A stretch of DNA of 10,298 nucleotides from a bacterium (GTDB lineage: Bacteria; Hydrothermota; UBA3072; B12-G15): contig QNDZ01000048.1 of assembly GCA_003646055.1 (NCBI GenBank), positions 1-10,298 of the forward strand, read 5' to 3'. The position numbers were made by a program, and so were the translations under genes. Below are positions 1-8,100 of the stretch, piece after piece. Below the pieces are notes generated by a model, which was not told the origin of the DNA, did not search any database, and was given only the letters and a program-made list of their open reading frames with translations. Each line of letters opens with the position of its first letter. Positions within the stretch are counted from its first letter, which is position 1.

Positions 1-419
1 TTCTTCCCTGGTCCTTTAATGAAATCCATAACAGAAACTGTTCTCACCTCATTTAATGAAACAAGGAGAAGTGAAGCATCAAGGATGTAAAGTGGTGGGA
101 GTGTATCACCAGCAGGGGATGAGTTGCATATATTACCTCCAATGGTTGCCATATTCCTTATTCCCGGGGATGCCATCACTTTGACTCCCTGTTTAAGCAC
201 CTCTGGAAGAATTTCTGACTGAGCGATTTCATCAAGTGTTGTTGCAGAACCAATGATTATTTTGCCCTCCAGGGCCCTTATCCCCTTTAATTCAGGAAGG
301 TGACCAATATACAGGAACTCTTTATTAACCTCTCTAACCATCAGATCTGTTCCACCAGCAAGGGGAACTTTCTCACTTCTCATTCTGAGTGCCTCTTGAA
401 GGGTATCAGGCTTTACCAT
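1..419 (-). CDS. Molybdenum hydroxylase FAD-binding subunit, N-terminal part (partial)
   Basis: This is the N-terminal 139 residues of the medium (FAD) subunit of a xanthine dehydrogenase/CO dehydrogenase-type enzyme; the gene continues past base 1. The subunit passes electrons from the [2Fe-2S] clusters to FAD and then to NAD+ or another acceptor. Both FAD-binding motifs of the family are visible: AGGTDLM at residues 21-27, and a second motif at about 87-110 containing ATIGGNICNSSPAGD. The ATG at 419-417 overlaps the stop of the [2Fe-2S] gene by 7 bases and has a purine-rich Shine-Dalgarno sequence (GGAAGGGGG) just upstream, so translation is probably coupled. The N-terminus is a few residues shorter than usual before the first FAD motif. 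The family call is firm; the physiological electron acceptor cannot be told. Confidence 0.9.
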   Translation of the reverse strand, partial: MVKPDTLQEALRMRSEKVPLAGGTDLMVREVNKEFLYIGHLPELKGIRALEGKIIIGSATTLDEIAQSEILPEVLKQGVKVMASPGIRNMATIGGNICNSSPAGDTLPPLYILDASLLLVSLNEVRTVSVMDFIKGPGK

Positions 420-883
420 AGCCCCCTTCCTTTTATGGATGCCCTTTTTATTGCCCTTACAACACTCAGATAACCTGTACACCTGCAAAGATTACCAGAG
501 ATTGCCTCCTTTATATCCTCTTCATCAGGTTCAGGATTCTCCCTCAAAAGTGCCTCTGCTGCAAGGAGCATACCCGGTGTGCAGAATCCACATTGAACAG
601 CACCCTCCTCAGAAAATGCCTCCTTTAAAACCCTGAATCTTTCTGTCTTTCTGAAACCCTCTATTGTTAGAACATCCCTTCCGTCTACCATTATCAGTGG
701 AACAAGACAGGAATGAACAAGTTTTCCATTCAGTAGCACAGAGCATGCACCACACTCACCTTCACCACACCCCTCTTTTGTTCCCTTCAGTCCAATATCC
801 TCCCTCAAAAAGTGGAGAAGCCTCTTTTCAGGATTCACATCTGCTTTTATTCTTTCTCCATTCAGTACAAACTCAATCACCAT
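413..883 (-). CDS. Molybdenum hydroxylase [2Fe-2S] small subunit
   Basis: A complete 156-residue iron-sulfur subunit of the xanthine dehydrogenase/CoxS family, the usual length. It carries two [2Fe-2S] clusters linking the molybdenum site to FAD. The N-terminal plant-ferredoxin-type cluster is ligated by C39, C44 and C47 (CGEGECGAC) plus C59. The C-terminal helical cluster is ligated by C98 and C101 (QCGFC) and by C133 and C135 (CRCTGY). All eight ligands are present, so the protein should be functional. The ATG at 883 lies inside the end of the upstream molybdopterin-subunit gene (11-base overlap), with GGAG about 9 bases upstream. It is the middle gene of a three-gene operon. It could serve any member of the molybdenum hydroxylase family; substrate specificity is set by the large subunit. 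Confidence 0.95.
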   Translation of the reverse strand: MVIEFVLNGERIKADVNPEKRLLHFLREDIGLKGTKEGCGEGECGACSVLLNGKLVHSCLVPLIMVDGRDVLTIEGFRKTERFRVLKEAFSEEGAVQCGFCTPGMLLAAEALLRENPEPDEEDIKEAISGNLCRCTGYLSVVRAIKRASIKGRGLW

Positions 884-3011
884 TCATCTTCTCCAGAAGG
901 TATTCAGGGGTTATGGGAATTTTATCTATCCTTATCCCTGTTGCCTGTTGAACAGCAGATGCAAAGGCCGGAGCAACACCAACAAACGGGAGTTCACCTG
1001 CACACTTTGCACCGAAAGGCCCATACTCATACGGGGTCCTAACCAGTTCCACAACAATTTCAGGAACATCCTTTGCAGTGGGTATTGTATAATCTGTTAT
1101 TGTTCCAGGGATTAAAAAACCCTTTTTCAAATCCATCTTCTCAAGGTATGCCCATCCGAGTGCCTGAACCATGCCTCCTTCTAACTGACCAATTATTATC
1201 CTCTCATCTATGGGGATGCCAACATCATAAACACCCCACATTCCGGATGTTTTCACCTCAAATGTTACAGGGTCCACCTCAACCTCAACCACGACCCCAC
1301 CCCAGGAATATTCAGGATATGAATCACCATGCAGTTTTTTCTGATCCCACCTGACATACTCGGGCATCCTGAACCTCTCCTCAACAACATACTCCATTTC
1401 ACCCATATGGTCTTTAAGTTTCTCACATGCCCTATGGAGGAGTCCACCTACAATCATCACGGTTCTTGATGCAACTGTTGGACCTGAATCGGGCACCCTG
1501 TCTGTGTCAGGATTTCTGTAAATCACCTGTTCAATAGGAATGTTTAGTGCATGTGAGACAATCTTCCGCAACGCAGTTTGTGCACCCTGACCCATCTCCA
1601 CTGTTGAAACAAGTATCTCCACCTTTCCATCTTTCCTTTTTGCAAGTTTCACCCTGCTATCAAGCCTCACCTCACCATCACCTGTGAACCCACATCCATG
1701 GAAGAAAAGGGAAACACCAATCCCCTTCCATTTTTCATCCCTGTATTTCCGATACTTCTCTGTGAACCCTGAAAGTTTATCAAGCCTGCTCATAATTTCA
1801 TCTATCTTCACATCACTCCTGAATTTCCCTGAAGTAGGGGTCAGGTCTCCCCTTCTAACGCTCATACTCTTCTTATACTCAAAAGGGCTGATTCCCATCT
1901 CATCAGAAAGATTTGTTCCGTGCAGTTCAACACCGAAGAATGCCTGCGGTGAACCAAAGCCCCTGAAGGCACCTGATGGAACATGGTTTGTTGCAACTGC
2001 AATTCCTTTTACACGAAGGTTTGGTGTTTTATAAACACCTGTTCCTGCAAATATAGCCCTCTGGAGGACAACGGGAGAAAGGGTAATGTATGCTCCAGCA
2101 TCAAGGATAATCTCAACATCCATCCCCAGAATATTCCCATCCCTGTCAAGTGCAGTCCTGTGTCTCACGATTGATGGATGTCTCTTTGTTGTGCTCAAAA
2201 TGTCCTCATTCCTCTCAAGTATCAACTTCACAGGCCTTCCTATCTTGATAGAGGCAAAGGCAACATGGCCTGCAATCAGGGAGGGAAAATCCTCCTTACC
2301 ACCAAACCCACCACCTGTTGTTGCCTGGACAACCTGAATTCTATCCTCAGGCCAGCCAAGCCCATGTACAAGTGCATTCTTCACATAATATGGGCACTGC
2401 ATTGAGCCAATCACCTTTACTTTCCCCTCTGAATAGATACCAATCATGCCCTGTGGCTCAAGGTATATGTGCTCCTGCAACCCCGTCCTGTATTCACCCT
2501 CAACTATTCTGTATGCCTTCCTGAATGCATCATCAACATCTCCCCTTGAAAACTCATACTCAACAAACCTGTTGTTATCACCATAGATAGGTGGGGCATT
2601 CCCATTCAGTGCCTCTTCAATGGTAAAGACAGGCTCAATCTCCTCATACTCAACATATATATCCTTCAATATCCTTTTTGCCTTTTCTTTATCCTCTCCA
2701 ACGACAAGAAGAATGGGTTCTCCGATATAATTAACTTTATCCTCAGCAAAAAAGGGCATGTCCTCTGAGAGCATCTTAACACTGTTTTTACCAGGGACAT
2801 CCCTGTAATCAACAATCCAGTATCTCTCGGGAATCTCTGGAACTTCAATCCTCTTTATCCTGCCACGAGGAATTCTGGAACGGAGGGTAACTGCATGCAG
2901 GAGACCAGGAATTTCAAGGTCATCAACAAAAAGTGCATTCCCCTGGCACTTCTCTAAAAGGTCAACCCGCTCCACAGGTTTTGAAATATCCATATGTAAA
3001 TCATAACCCAC
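873..3011 (-). CDS. Molybdopterin-binding large subunit of a xanthine dehydrogenase-like hydroxylase
   Basis: A 712-residue catalytic subunit with an N-terminal a/b-hammerhead domain (about 14-125) followed by the two molybdopterin-binding domains. Visible motifs include LQEHIYLEPQ (178-187), GGGFGGKE (233-240), RHP (277-279), AFRGFGSPQ (348-356), EMGQG (472-476) and GAKCAGELP (667-675), where E673 matches the catalytic glutamate. By alignment from memory with bovine xanthine oxidoreductase, Q179, E240, R277 and F352 occupy the positions of Q767, E802, R880 and F914. The E/R pair binds purine rings and is lost in aldehyde oxidases, so a purine substrate is favoured (inference). The first start is GTG at 3011, with a GAGGAAAGGGG stretch about 16 bases upstream, which is rather far; ATG at 2993 is an alternative. 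It is the first gene of the operon, divergent from the WecA-like gene. It is slightly shorter than the usual 750 or so residues. Confidence 0.9.
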   Translation of the reverse strand: MGYDLHMDISKPVERVDLLEKCQGNALFVDDLEIPGLLHAVTLRSRIPRGRIKRIEVPEIPERYWIVDYRDVPGKNSVKMLSEDMPFFAEDKVNYIGEPILLVVGEDKEKAKRILKDIYVEYEEIEPVFTIEEALNGNAPPIYGDNNRFVEYEFSRGDVDDAFRKAYRIVEGEYRTGLQEHIYLEPQGMIGIYSEGKVKVIGSMQCPYYVKNALVHGLGWPEDRIQVVQATTGGGFGGKEDFPSLIAGHVAFASIKIGRPVKLILERNEDILSTTKRHPSIVRHRTALDRDGNILGMDVEIILDAGAYITLSPVVLQRAIFAGTGVYKTPNLRVKGIAVATNHVPSGAFRGFGSPQAFFGVELHGTNLSDEMGISPFEYKKSMSVRRGDLTPTSGKFRSDVKIDEIMSRLDKLSGFTEKYRKYRDEKWKGIGVSLFFHGCGFTGDGEVRLDSRVKLAKRKDGKVEILVSTVEMGQGAQTALRKIVSHALNIPIEQVIYRNPDTDRVPDSGPTVASRTVMIVGGLLHRACEKLKDHMGEMEYVVEERFRMPEYVRWDQKKLHGDSYPEYSWGGVVVEVEVDPVTFEVKTSGMWGVYDVGIPIDERIIIGQLEGGMVQALGWAYLEKMDLKKGFLIPGTITDYTIPTAKDVPEIVVELVRTPYEYGPFGAKCAGELPFVGVAPAFASAVQQATGIRIDKIPITPEYLLEKMNGD

Positions 3012-3043
3012 AAAACCAATTATTCAACCCCTTTCCTCATACA

Positions 3044-3164
3044 GGGACGGAGGTGGACAATTTGACAGTTTGTTTATCCTATTTATTTTCAATTAATTAA
3101 AGGATAATAAATTGTGTCTGACCCTGATAAAAGGGGATAGATTAGTAGTTTAGACCTCCGTCCC
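3044..3164. repeat. Nested inverted-repeat element, possible MITE or RAYT-associated remnant
   Basis: A perfect 11-base inverted repeat, GGGACGGAGGT at 3044-3054 and ACCTCCGTCCC at 3154-3164, encloses a 99-base AT-rich core. Inside it are further inverted pairs: ACAATTT (3057-3063) with AAATTGT (3109-3115), and TTATCCT (3074-3080) with AGGATAA (3101-3107), around a TTAATTAA palindrome (3093-3100). The whole could fold into a long imperfect hairpin. The GC-rich ends against an AT-rich core, the small size and the lack of a gene fit a non-autonomous mobile element. The end sequences also resemble, from memory, ones seen near REP-associated (Y1) transposases; this is unverified. No target-site duplication is evident. 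Confidence 0.5.
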
Positions 3165-3189
3165 CAGATGGGGGGGCAGATGGGGGGGG
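3165..3189. repeat. Tandem CAGAT-G7 / CAGAT-G8 repeat
   Basis: Two adjacent copies of CAGAT followed by a G run: seven Gs at 3170-3176 and eight Gs at 3182-3189. The repeat abuts the inverted-repeat element on its left and ends three bases before a TTGACA box on its right. Long G runs are prone to slippage during replication, and the run satisfies the simple G-quadruplex pattern (four GGG segments with short loops). A role in tuning the adjacent promoter is inference only; the runs could also include a sequencing or assembly length error. Confidence 0.75.
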
Positions 3190-3192
3190 TAC

Positions 3193-3220
3193 TTGACATA
3201 AATTCCAATAAGGTTATGGT
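3193..3220 (+). promoter_or_regulatory. Candidate promoter of the WecA-like/G1PDH unit
   Basis: A perfect TTGACA at 3193-3198 is followed after 16 bases by TATGGT (3215-3220), a 4/6 match to a -10 box. Transcription would start around 3226-3228, at or next to the first ATG (3226), implying a very short or absent leader. There is no clear Shine-Dalgarno sequence ahead of 3226. Confidence 0.4.
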
Positions 3221-3225
3221 GTGAT

Positions 3226-4212
3226 ATGGGAATGAATAGTATTCTCGTGTTTCTCATAACAGGTGTGTTCTCCTCCCTGTTCACTTTTTTGTTTATGAGG
3301 GTGGCATTAAAGTTCAACACCCCCATTGACATACCACACAGGTATAAATCACATGCCATACATAAGAAACCTGTTCCAACTGCTGGGGGTATTCCCCTTT
3401 TTGTTGTTTTCTGGACTATGCTTCTTCTCCTTCACACACCTGACTGGGAGATGCTTCTCTTCTTTTTTTTATCCCTGTTTCTTCTAATCTTTGGTTTATT
3501 GGATGACATCAAAAATCTCAGGGCGGAATTAAAACTCTTTTATCAGGGTATGTCTGGTTTTGTTTTCTATCTACTATTCAGACCAGAGGGGTACAATCTT
3601 GGCTGGTTCACAATACCTGCTGGATTTTATTCGCTAATTTTTACAATCTTTTTGTTCATGGTGATAGTGAATGGACTGAATTTTCTGGATGGCATTGATG
3701 GACTATCCTCCACCTATACACTGGTTATGCTTATTTTTATGGGAATAATTTATGGTGAATTTAATTACATATATCTCTATATCTTTGCCGGTGTAATTGC
3801 GGGTTTCCTTTTCTGGAACATTAGGAAACACAGGGTGTTTCTTGGTGATGCAGGCATATACTTCTTCTCATCAATTGTTATGTATATTCTGCTGAAGCCA
3901 GACCACTCATATATAAACCTGTTTCCATTTGGTGTCCTCTTTGCAATCCCACTTATGGACCTCGGTGGAGCAGTGGTAAGGCGTCTAAAAAGAGGAATAA
4001 CACCCCTTGCACCTGATACCGGGCATATCCATCATCGGTTATTAAAAGGGGTCAAAAACCACTATCTTGTTGTTCTGATTTACTTGATTGTTGTAACAAT
4101 ACTCGGTTTTCTGGCAATTCTGAGCAACAACCAGACTCAAATGGTATGGCCCATCACTGGATTTTTCTTCCTCATCTGGATAATGATGCTTTTCCTTTTT
4201 AAGTGGCTATGA
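3226..4212 (+). CDS. WecA/MraY-family polyprenyl-phosphate sugar-1-phosphate transferase
   Basis: A 328-residue polytopic membrane enzyme that moves a sugar-1-phosphate (typically GlcNAc-1-P from UDP-GlcNAc) onto undecaprenyl phosphate, the first step of lipid-linked glycan assembly. About ten hydrophobic segments are spread along the chain. Family motifs: PVPTAGG (49-55), the magnesium-binding aspartates D93-D94 in LLDDIKNL, NGLNFLDGIDGL (149-160) with N152, D155 and D158, GDAG (207-210), and GHIHHRLL (266-273). The HIHHR motif is typical of the WecA/TagO branch and argues against MraY proper. GDAG replaces the more common GDSG/GDxGS. The start is either ATG 3226 or ATG 3232; neither has a strong ribosome binding site. 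The stop overlaps the G1PDH start as ATGA, so the two are co-translated. The sugar and the polyprenyl acceptor are not determined. Confidence 0.92.
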   Translation: MGMNSILVFLITGVFSSLFTFLFMRVALKFNTPIDIPHRYKSHAIHKKPVPTAGGIPLFVVFWTMLLLLHTPDWEMLLFFFLSLFLLIFGLLDDIKNLRAELKLFYQGMSGFVFYLLFRPEGYNLGWFTIPAGFYSLIFTIFLFMVIVNGLNFLDGIDGLSSTYTLVMLIFMGIIYGEFNYIYLYIFAGVIAGFLFWNIRKHRVFLGDAGIYFFSSIVMYILLKPDHSYINLFPFGVLFAIPLMDLGGAVVRRLKRGITPLAPDTGHIHHRLLKGVKNHYLVVLIYLIVVTILGFLAILSNNQTQMVWPITGFFFLIWIMMLFLFKWL

Positions 4213-5195
4213 GCGGTTCAATAGTGCATGGGGAAAACATACTTGAGCAAATCCATCTCTTGTTGAGAAGGTATGGGTTTTATGCTGATGAAGGACTGGC
4301 AATACACGGCTCTGGCATCTCCAGAAAACTTGTAGATTCTTACTTCAAAGAGTGGGATTCATCAGGTATTGACGATTCAACCTTTGATACTGTAAAAGAA
4401 CTGGAAGGGATTGTGAAGTATAAAAGATTTCTCGTTGCAATAGGCGGTGGAAAGGTTATTGACACAGGAAAGGTGACTGCAGGGAATCTTGGACTCCCCT
4501 TTGTATCAATTCCTACCACCCTCTCCAACGATGGAATCTTTTCACCCATTGGTGTAATCAAAAAAAATCATACTCCAGAGAGTATCCTGACAAAGCCACC
4601 AGAACTTCTGATACTTGATTACTCCATCATAAGGTCATCACCAAAGGAACTGCTCCTTGCTGGTATAGGAGACCTTATTTCAAATCTATCCGCTATCCTT
4701 GACTGGAAACTTGCTGTTAAGTTAAAAAAGGATACCGAGGATATTCCTTCAATGGAACTCTCATACGAAGGTGCTGAAACCTTCCTTGATACAGAGGAAG
4801 AACCCTTTTCAATCCCTTTTATAAAAATCCTTGCACATGGGCTTATAAAAAGTGGTCTTGCAATGCAGAGGCATGGAAGTTCAAGACCGGCCAGTGGTGC
4901 AGAACACCTGATAAGCCATGCCCTGGACAAAATCCTTGAAAAACCCTTGATTCATGGTATCCAGTGTGGTTTCGCAACCCTCTTCACAGTACTACTCCAT
5001 GGTGAAATGGGTTTATTCCTCAGGATAAAAGAGTTTTATGAAAGGGTTGGGTTCCCCACAACCCTTGAACAGGTGGGGATACCGGAGGAAAAGTTCAGAG
5101 AGGCGGTGAAACTTGCACCCTCTTTAAGACCAAACAGATTCACCATTCTCCACAAAAATCCAGAGATTGAGGATGCCCTAAACTACATCACCTGA
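4209..5195 (+). CDS. egsA: sn-Glycerol-1-phosphate dehydrogenase (EgsA/AraM family)
   Basis: A 328-residue NAD(P)-dependent dehydrogenase predicted to reduce dihydroxyacetone phosphate to sn-glycerol-1-phosphate, the backbone of archaeal lipids; some bacteria (Bacillus AraM) also have it. Family features: dinucleotide-binding GGGKVIDTGK from residue 79, PTTLSNDG (102-109), and three likely metal ligands, D155 (in GIGDLIS), H233 (in SGAEHLISH) and H249 (in IHGIQCG), followed by RFTILHK near the end. These fit G1PDH better than dehydroquinate synthase or glycerol dehydrogenase. It is shorter than AraM of Bacillus (about 390 residues) and nearer the archaeal enzymes. ATG 4209 overlaps the upstream stop (ATGA); GTG 4203 is a less likely start. 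The 3' end overlaps the convergent protease gene by 8 bases. Whether the cell makes G1P lipids depends on prenyltransferases outside this window. Confidence 0.87.
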   Translation: MSGSIVHGENILEQIHLLLRRYGFYADEGLAIHGSGISRKLVDSYFKEWDSSGIDDSTFDTVKELEGIVKYKRFLVAIGGGKVIDTGKVTAGNLGLPFVSIPTTLSNDGIFSPIGVIKKNHTPESILTKPPELLILDYSIIRSSPKELLLAGIGDLISNLSAILDWKLAVKLKKDTEDIPSMELSYEGAETFLDTEEEPFSIPFIKILAHGLIKSGLAMQRHGSSRPASGAEHLISHALDKILEKPLIHGIQCGFATLFTVLLHGEMGLFLRIKEFYERVGFPTTLEQVGIPEEKFREAVKLAPSLRPNRFTILHKNPEIEDALNYIT

Positions 5196-8100
5196 TGACC
5201 AGTATCTTTTTCATAACCCTTTCGCTCTTTACAAAGAAGACACCTGAGGGTAACCCTTTCACACCTTTTCCGCTGTAAACCTTCCTTCCTGAAACATCAT
5301 ACACCACCACATTTCTATTTCTGAAAATTTCAGGGGAAAAGGAAAGGATATTTTCTTTTACATATGAAGACTTATCCCTGTTCAGTTCGGATTCAAATTC
5401 ATACCACCTGCAACGGGCAAGGTTCCCACCTGAAGTCTGCCACTCAACCCTGTATCCCTGAAGTTTGAACATGTGAATATACCCTGCATCATCCCTGACA
5501 ATAAGTTCAATATTCCCATCCCCATCAACATCATCCACGTATGGGTCTGAGCCACTAACACTCCCGAAGTCTATCGGGAACCCTGGAACATCCTTACCAT
5601 CCATCCTGAAGGCGTACAATTTCCCATCTGTTGAATGAACAAGGACATCATTTCTTCCATCACCATCAAGGTCAGCAATTATCGGTGACACATACCTTAT
5701 GTAATTCACACGTGGAACCTTTTTCATAAGCAGCACGGTTCCATCATTATCCACCACATAGAGGAATCCATACTTTGTTATGAAGGCAACTTCTGGTAAA
5801 CCATCCCCATCCACATCACCTGCACCTATGTCTGCATAAATTTGATGTGACTGGGTAAAGGGGAATCCACTGAGTTCCTCCCCGCTCCCCCTGAATACAT
5901 GGAGATTCCCATTCAACTCAATAACTGCTATCTCGTCAATCTGGTCACCATCAAAATCTCCACATGCAATCCCCATGGGTCTTGAAGACAGAACCATTGA
6001 ATCAATCCTTACACCATCTTCAGAAAGTATGTAAACCTTATTCCCGACAGAGGTTCCTACAACAATCTCTCTATTACCATCAGCAAACAGGTTACCTGAA
6101 CCAACACACACAACACCAGGGAGATATACTGGCCATCCAGATATTTCACTACCGCCATGATTGACCCTGTGCAGGAACCCATCATTGGTGTAGTAAACAA
6201 TTGAACCGTCAAGAAGGATTACTGGATAAAGCATCCCTCCTATTCTGCCAGTTCCAAGGGAAAGGAATCCGTTATTCAATATGCGTATATCTGCTGTATC
6301 ATTTAAACCACCATTCAACACAACCTCATCAATACCATCACCATCAATGTCAAAAACAGATGGTGAGGAGCGGGTGATAGTTCCTGCCTTTATGGGATAA
6401 CCTGGAATGAGATTCCCATCAACTGAGTAGGCATACAACCTACCTGAAGGCATCTGTACAATGACCTCCTTCCTTCCATCACCATTTATATCACCTGCAA
6501 CAGGGGAGGGAAGGTTGTAGGTTTCCTGCTGCTGGATGTAGTCAGGATACTCTGCAAATACAGGCCATCCTCTTGATTCAGGTGGATTGGGGTAAATGGT
6601 ATCAATGTAAACAGGAAGACCTTCAACAAAGGATGGGGAAACAGGCCTTATTACTACCACATGTGGTCTGTATCCAATGTTTGTGAATTCCCATATCTTT
6701 TCAGAGATAGGTGTATGATTTGCAATCTCTCCATCTATATACAGATTGTATCTGTTTGATACCAGAGTGTTGAATCTTATGGTGCAGGTTGAATCTCCAG
6801 GTACTGCTTCAAAGTCTGTTACAGAATCAACAGGTTCTTCTGGACTGAATGGCAGTATCTCCCTGTTCAAGACAAAGAAGATTGAATCATACTCTGCTGG
6901 CAACATGAATGGGTTATCATCAACAAAGCCCTTACCTGGAAGTAGAGGAGCATGGGTTCTGAAAAGTGCGTGTTTCTTTCCATCCTTCCACCACAAAAAT
7001 CCATATGTGATACTACCAGAGGTGGTATCACCTGAATTGTAAATCCCAATCCTCTCAACAATCCCCTTCTCTCCTATCCTGATTGAATGGAGAGTAATAT
7101 CAGGGAGTTTCACTGGTATAAACACGGGGAACACAAGGGAGTCTACCACCTCAGTTAGTTTCAATGACAGATTCCCTGATATATTCTCCGCATCTGCTGG
7201 CACATAACCTGAAACACTGAAAACCTCTCCTGGTAAAATTTCAGCAGGGAACGAATCAACCTTTATAATACCACTCTTCCCTACGATACCACACTCCCTG
7301 ATATGGACAGGTTCCCTTTCAATGGACTTCATTGTTATGTGGAACCTCTTTTCATCTGCACTTGCACCAATGTAGACAATTGTGCCAGCCCTTTCAACCT
7401 CCACTGTGTCTATTACAGGGTAATACTCAGGTGAGATTATTCCTACAATCACCATCCCTGTGTCAGGGATGGTTGCAACAATCTTCCCCTCTCCATTGAC
7501 AATCTGTGTTGAATAAAACACCCCTGATGATGGTTGATATATAAATCCCTCTCCAGAGGCAGGTTTTTCTTCACCCTCTGCAACAAAACCCACTGAATTT
7601 GCACCCTGTTTGAGATTTACAGGGAGTGAATAGAAGGAAAGTGAATCAGGCCGTTTCCACCATACCCTCAGTGATGGGTCACCCAGCAACTGGAAGGCAT
7701 ACCTGAAGTAGATATCCCCTACAAGTGATTTCATCCACAGGTCTCCCAGCCTGTAAAGGCTATCCTTAAAAATACCCTCAAAGAATGCCCTCTCCATAAT
7801 TGCCTGAGATGTCCAGCCACTCTTGATATTCCCAAGATACCCAAGCCCTGAAAACTTCAAAAATCCCTCACCAAAACTCTCTTTATCCCATGCATTTGAA
7901 TAGCAGGAAACAGAAAGCATCACACCATTAATGCCCATGTTCTGAAAATCGGATGAATAAACCTTACTCCCCCCAAGTATTATACCTGTTCCTGTGTACC
8001 ATACGTCACCATGGTCAAAATGAGCAATTATATTAATCCCTGATGATAACTGCGCAATGGCATTATATCTATTAAGGATTTCGTCTCCCTTCCAGGCATG

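Larger units (their letters stand above)
3012..3225. other. Divergent intergenic region between the hydroxylase operon and the WecA-like/G1PDH unit
   Basis: This 214-base stretch contains no credible gene. It must hold the promoters of both divergent transcripts. It contains an AT-rich core with nested inverted repeats bounded by GC-rich 11-base arms, then a G-tract tandem repeat, then a TTGACA-type promoter pointing right. For the leftward operon I see only weak candidates, such as a minus-strand TATTAT at 3104-3109 without a good -35 box. Confidence 0.7.

Noticed and set aside
873..3011. CO dehydrogenase or aldehyde oxidase identity for the large subunit
   Set aside because: The CoxL active-site cysteine loop is absent, and the purine-binding E and R positions that aldehyde oxidases lose are present.
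3104..3109. Minus-strand TATTAT as -10 box for the hydroxylase operon
   Set aside because: No acceptable -35 box at 16-18 bases; it lies in an AT-rich repeat core where such hexamers are expected by chance.
4203..4208. GTG 4203 as start of the G1PDH gene
   Set aside because: It adds only two residues; ATG 4209 forms the classic ATGA stop/start overlap with the upstream gene.
4209..5195. 3-Dehydroquinate synthase or glycerol dehydrogenase
   Set aside because: The SGAEHLISH, HGIQCG and RFTILHK motifs match glycerol-1-phosphate dehydrogenase; the fold is shared but the signature is not.
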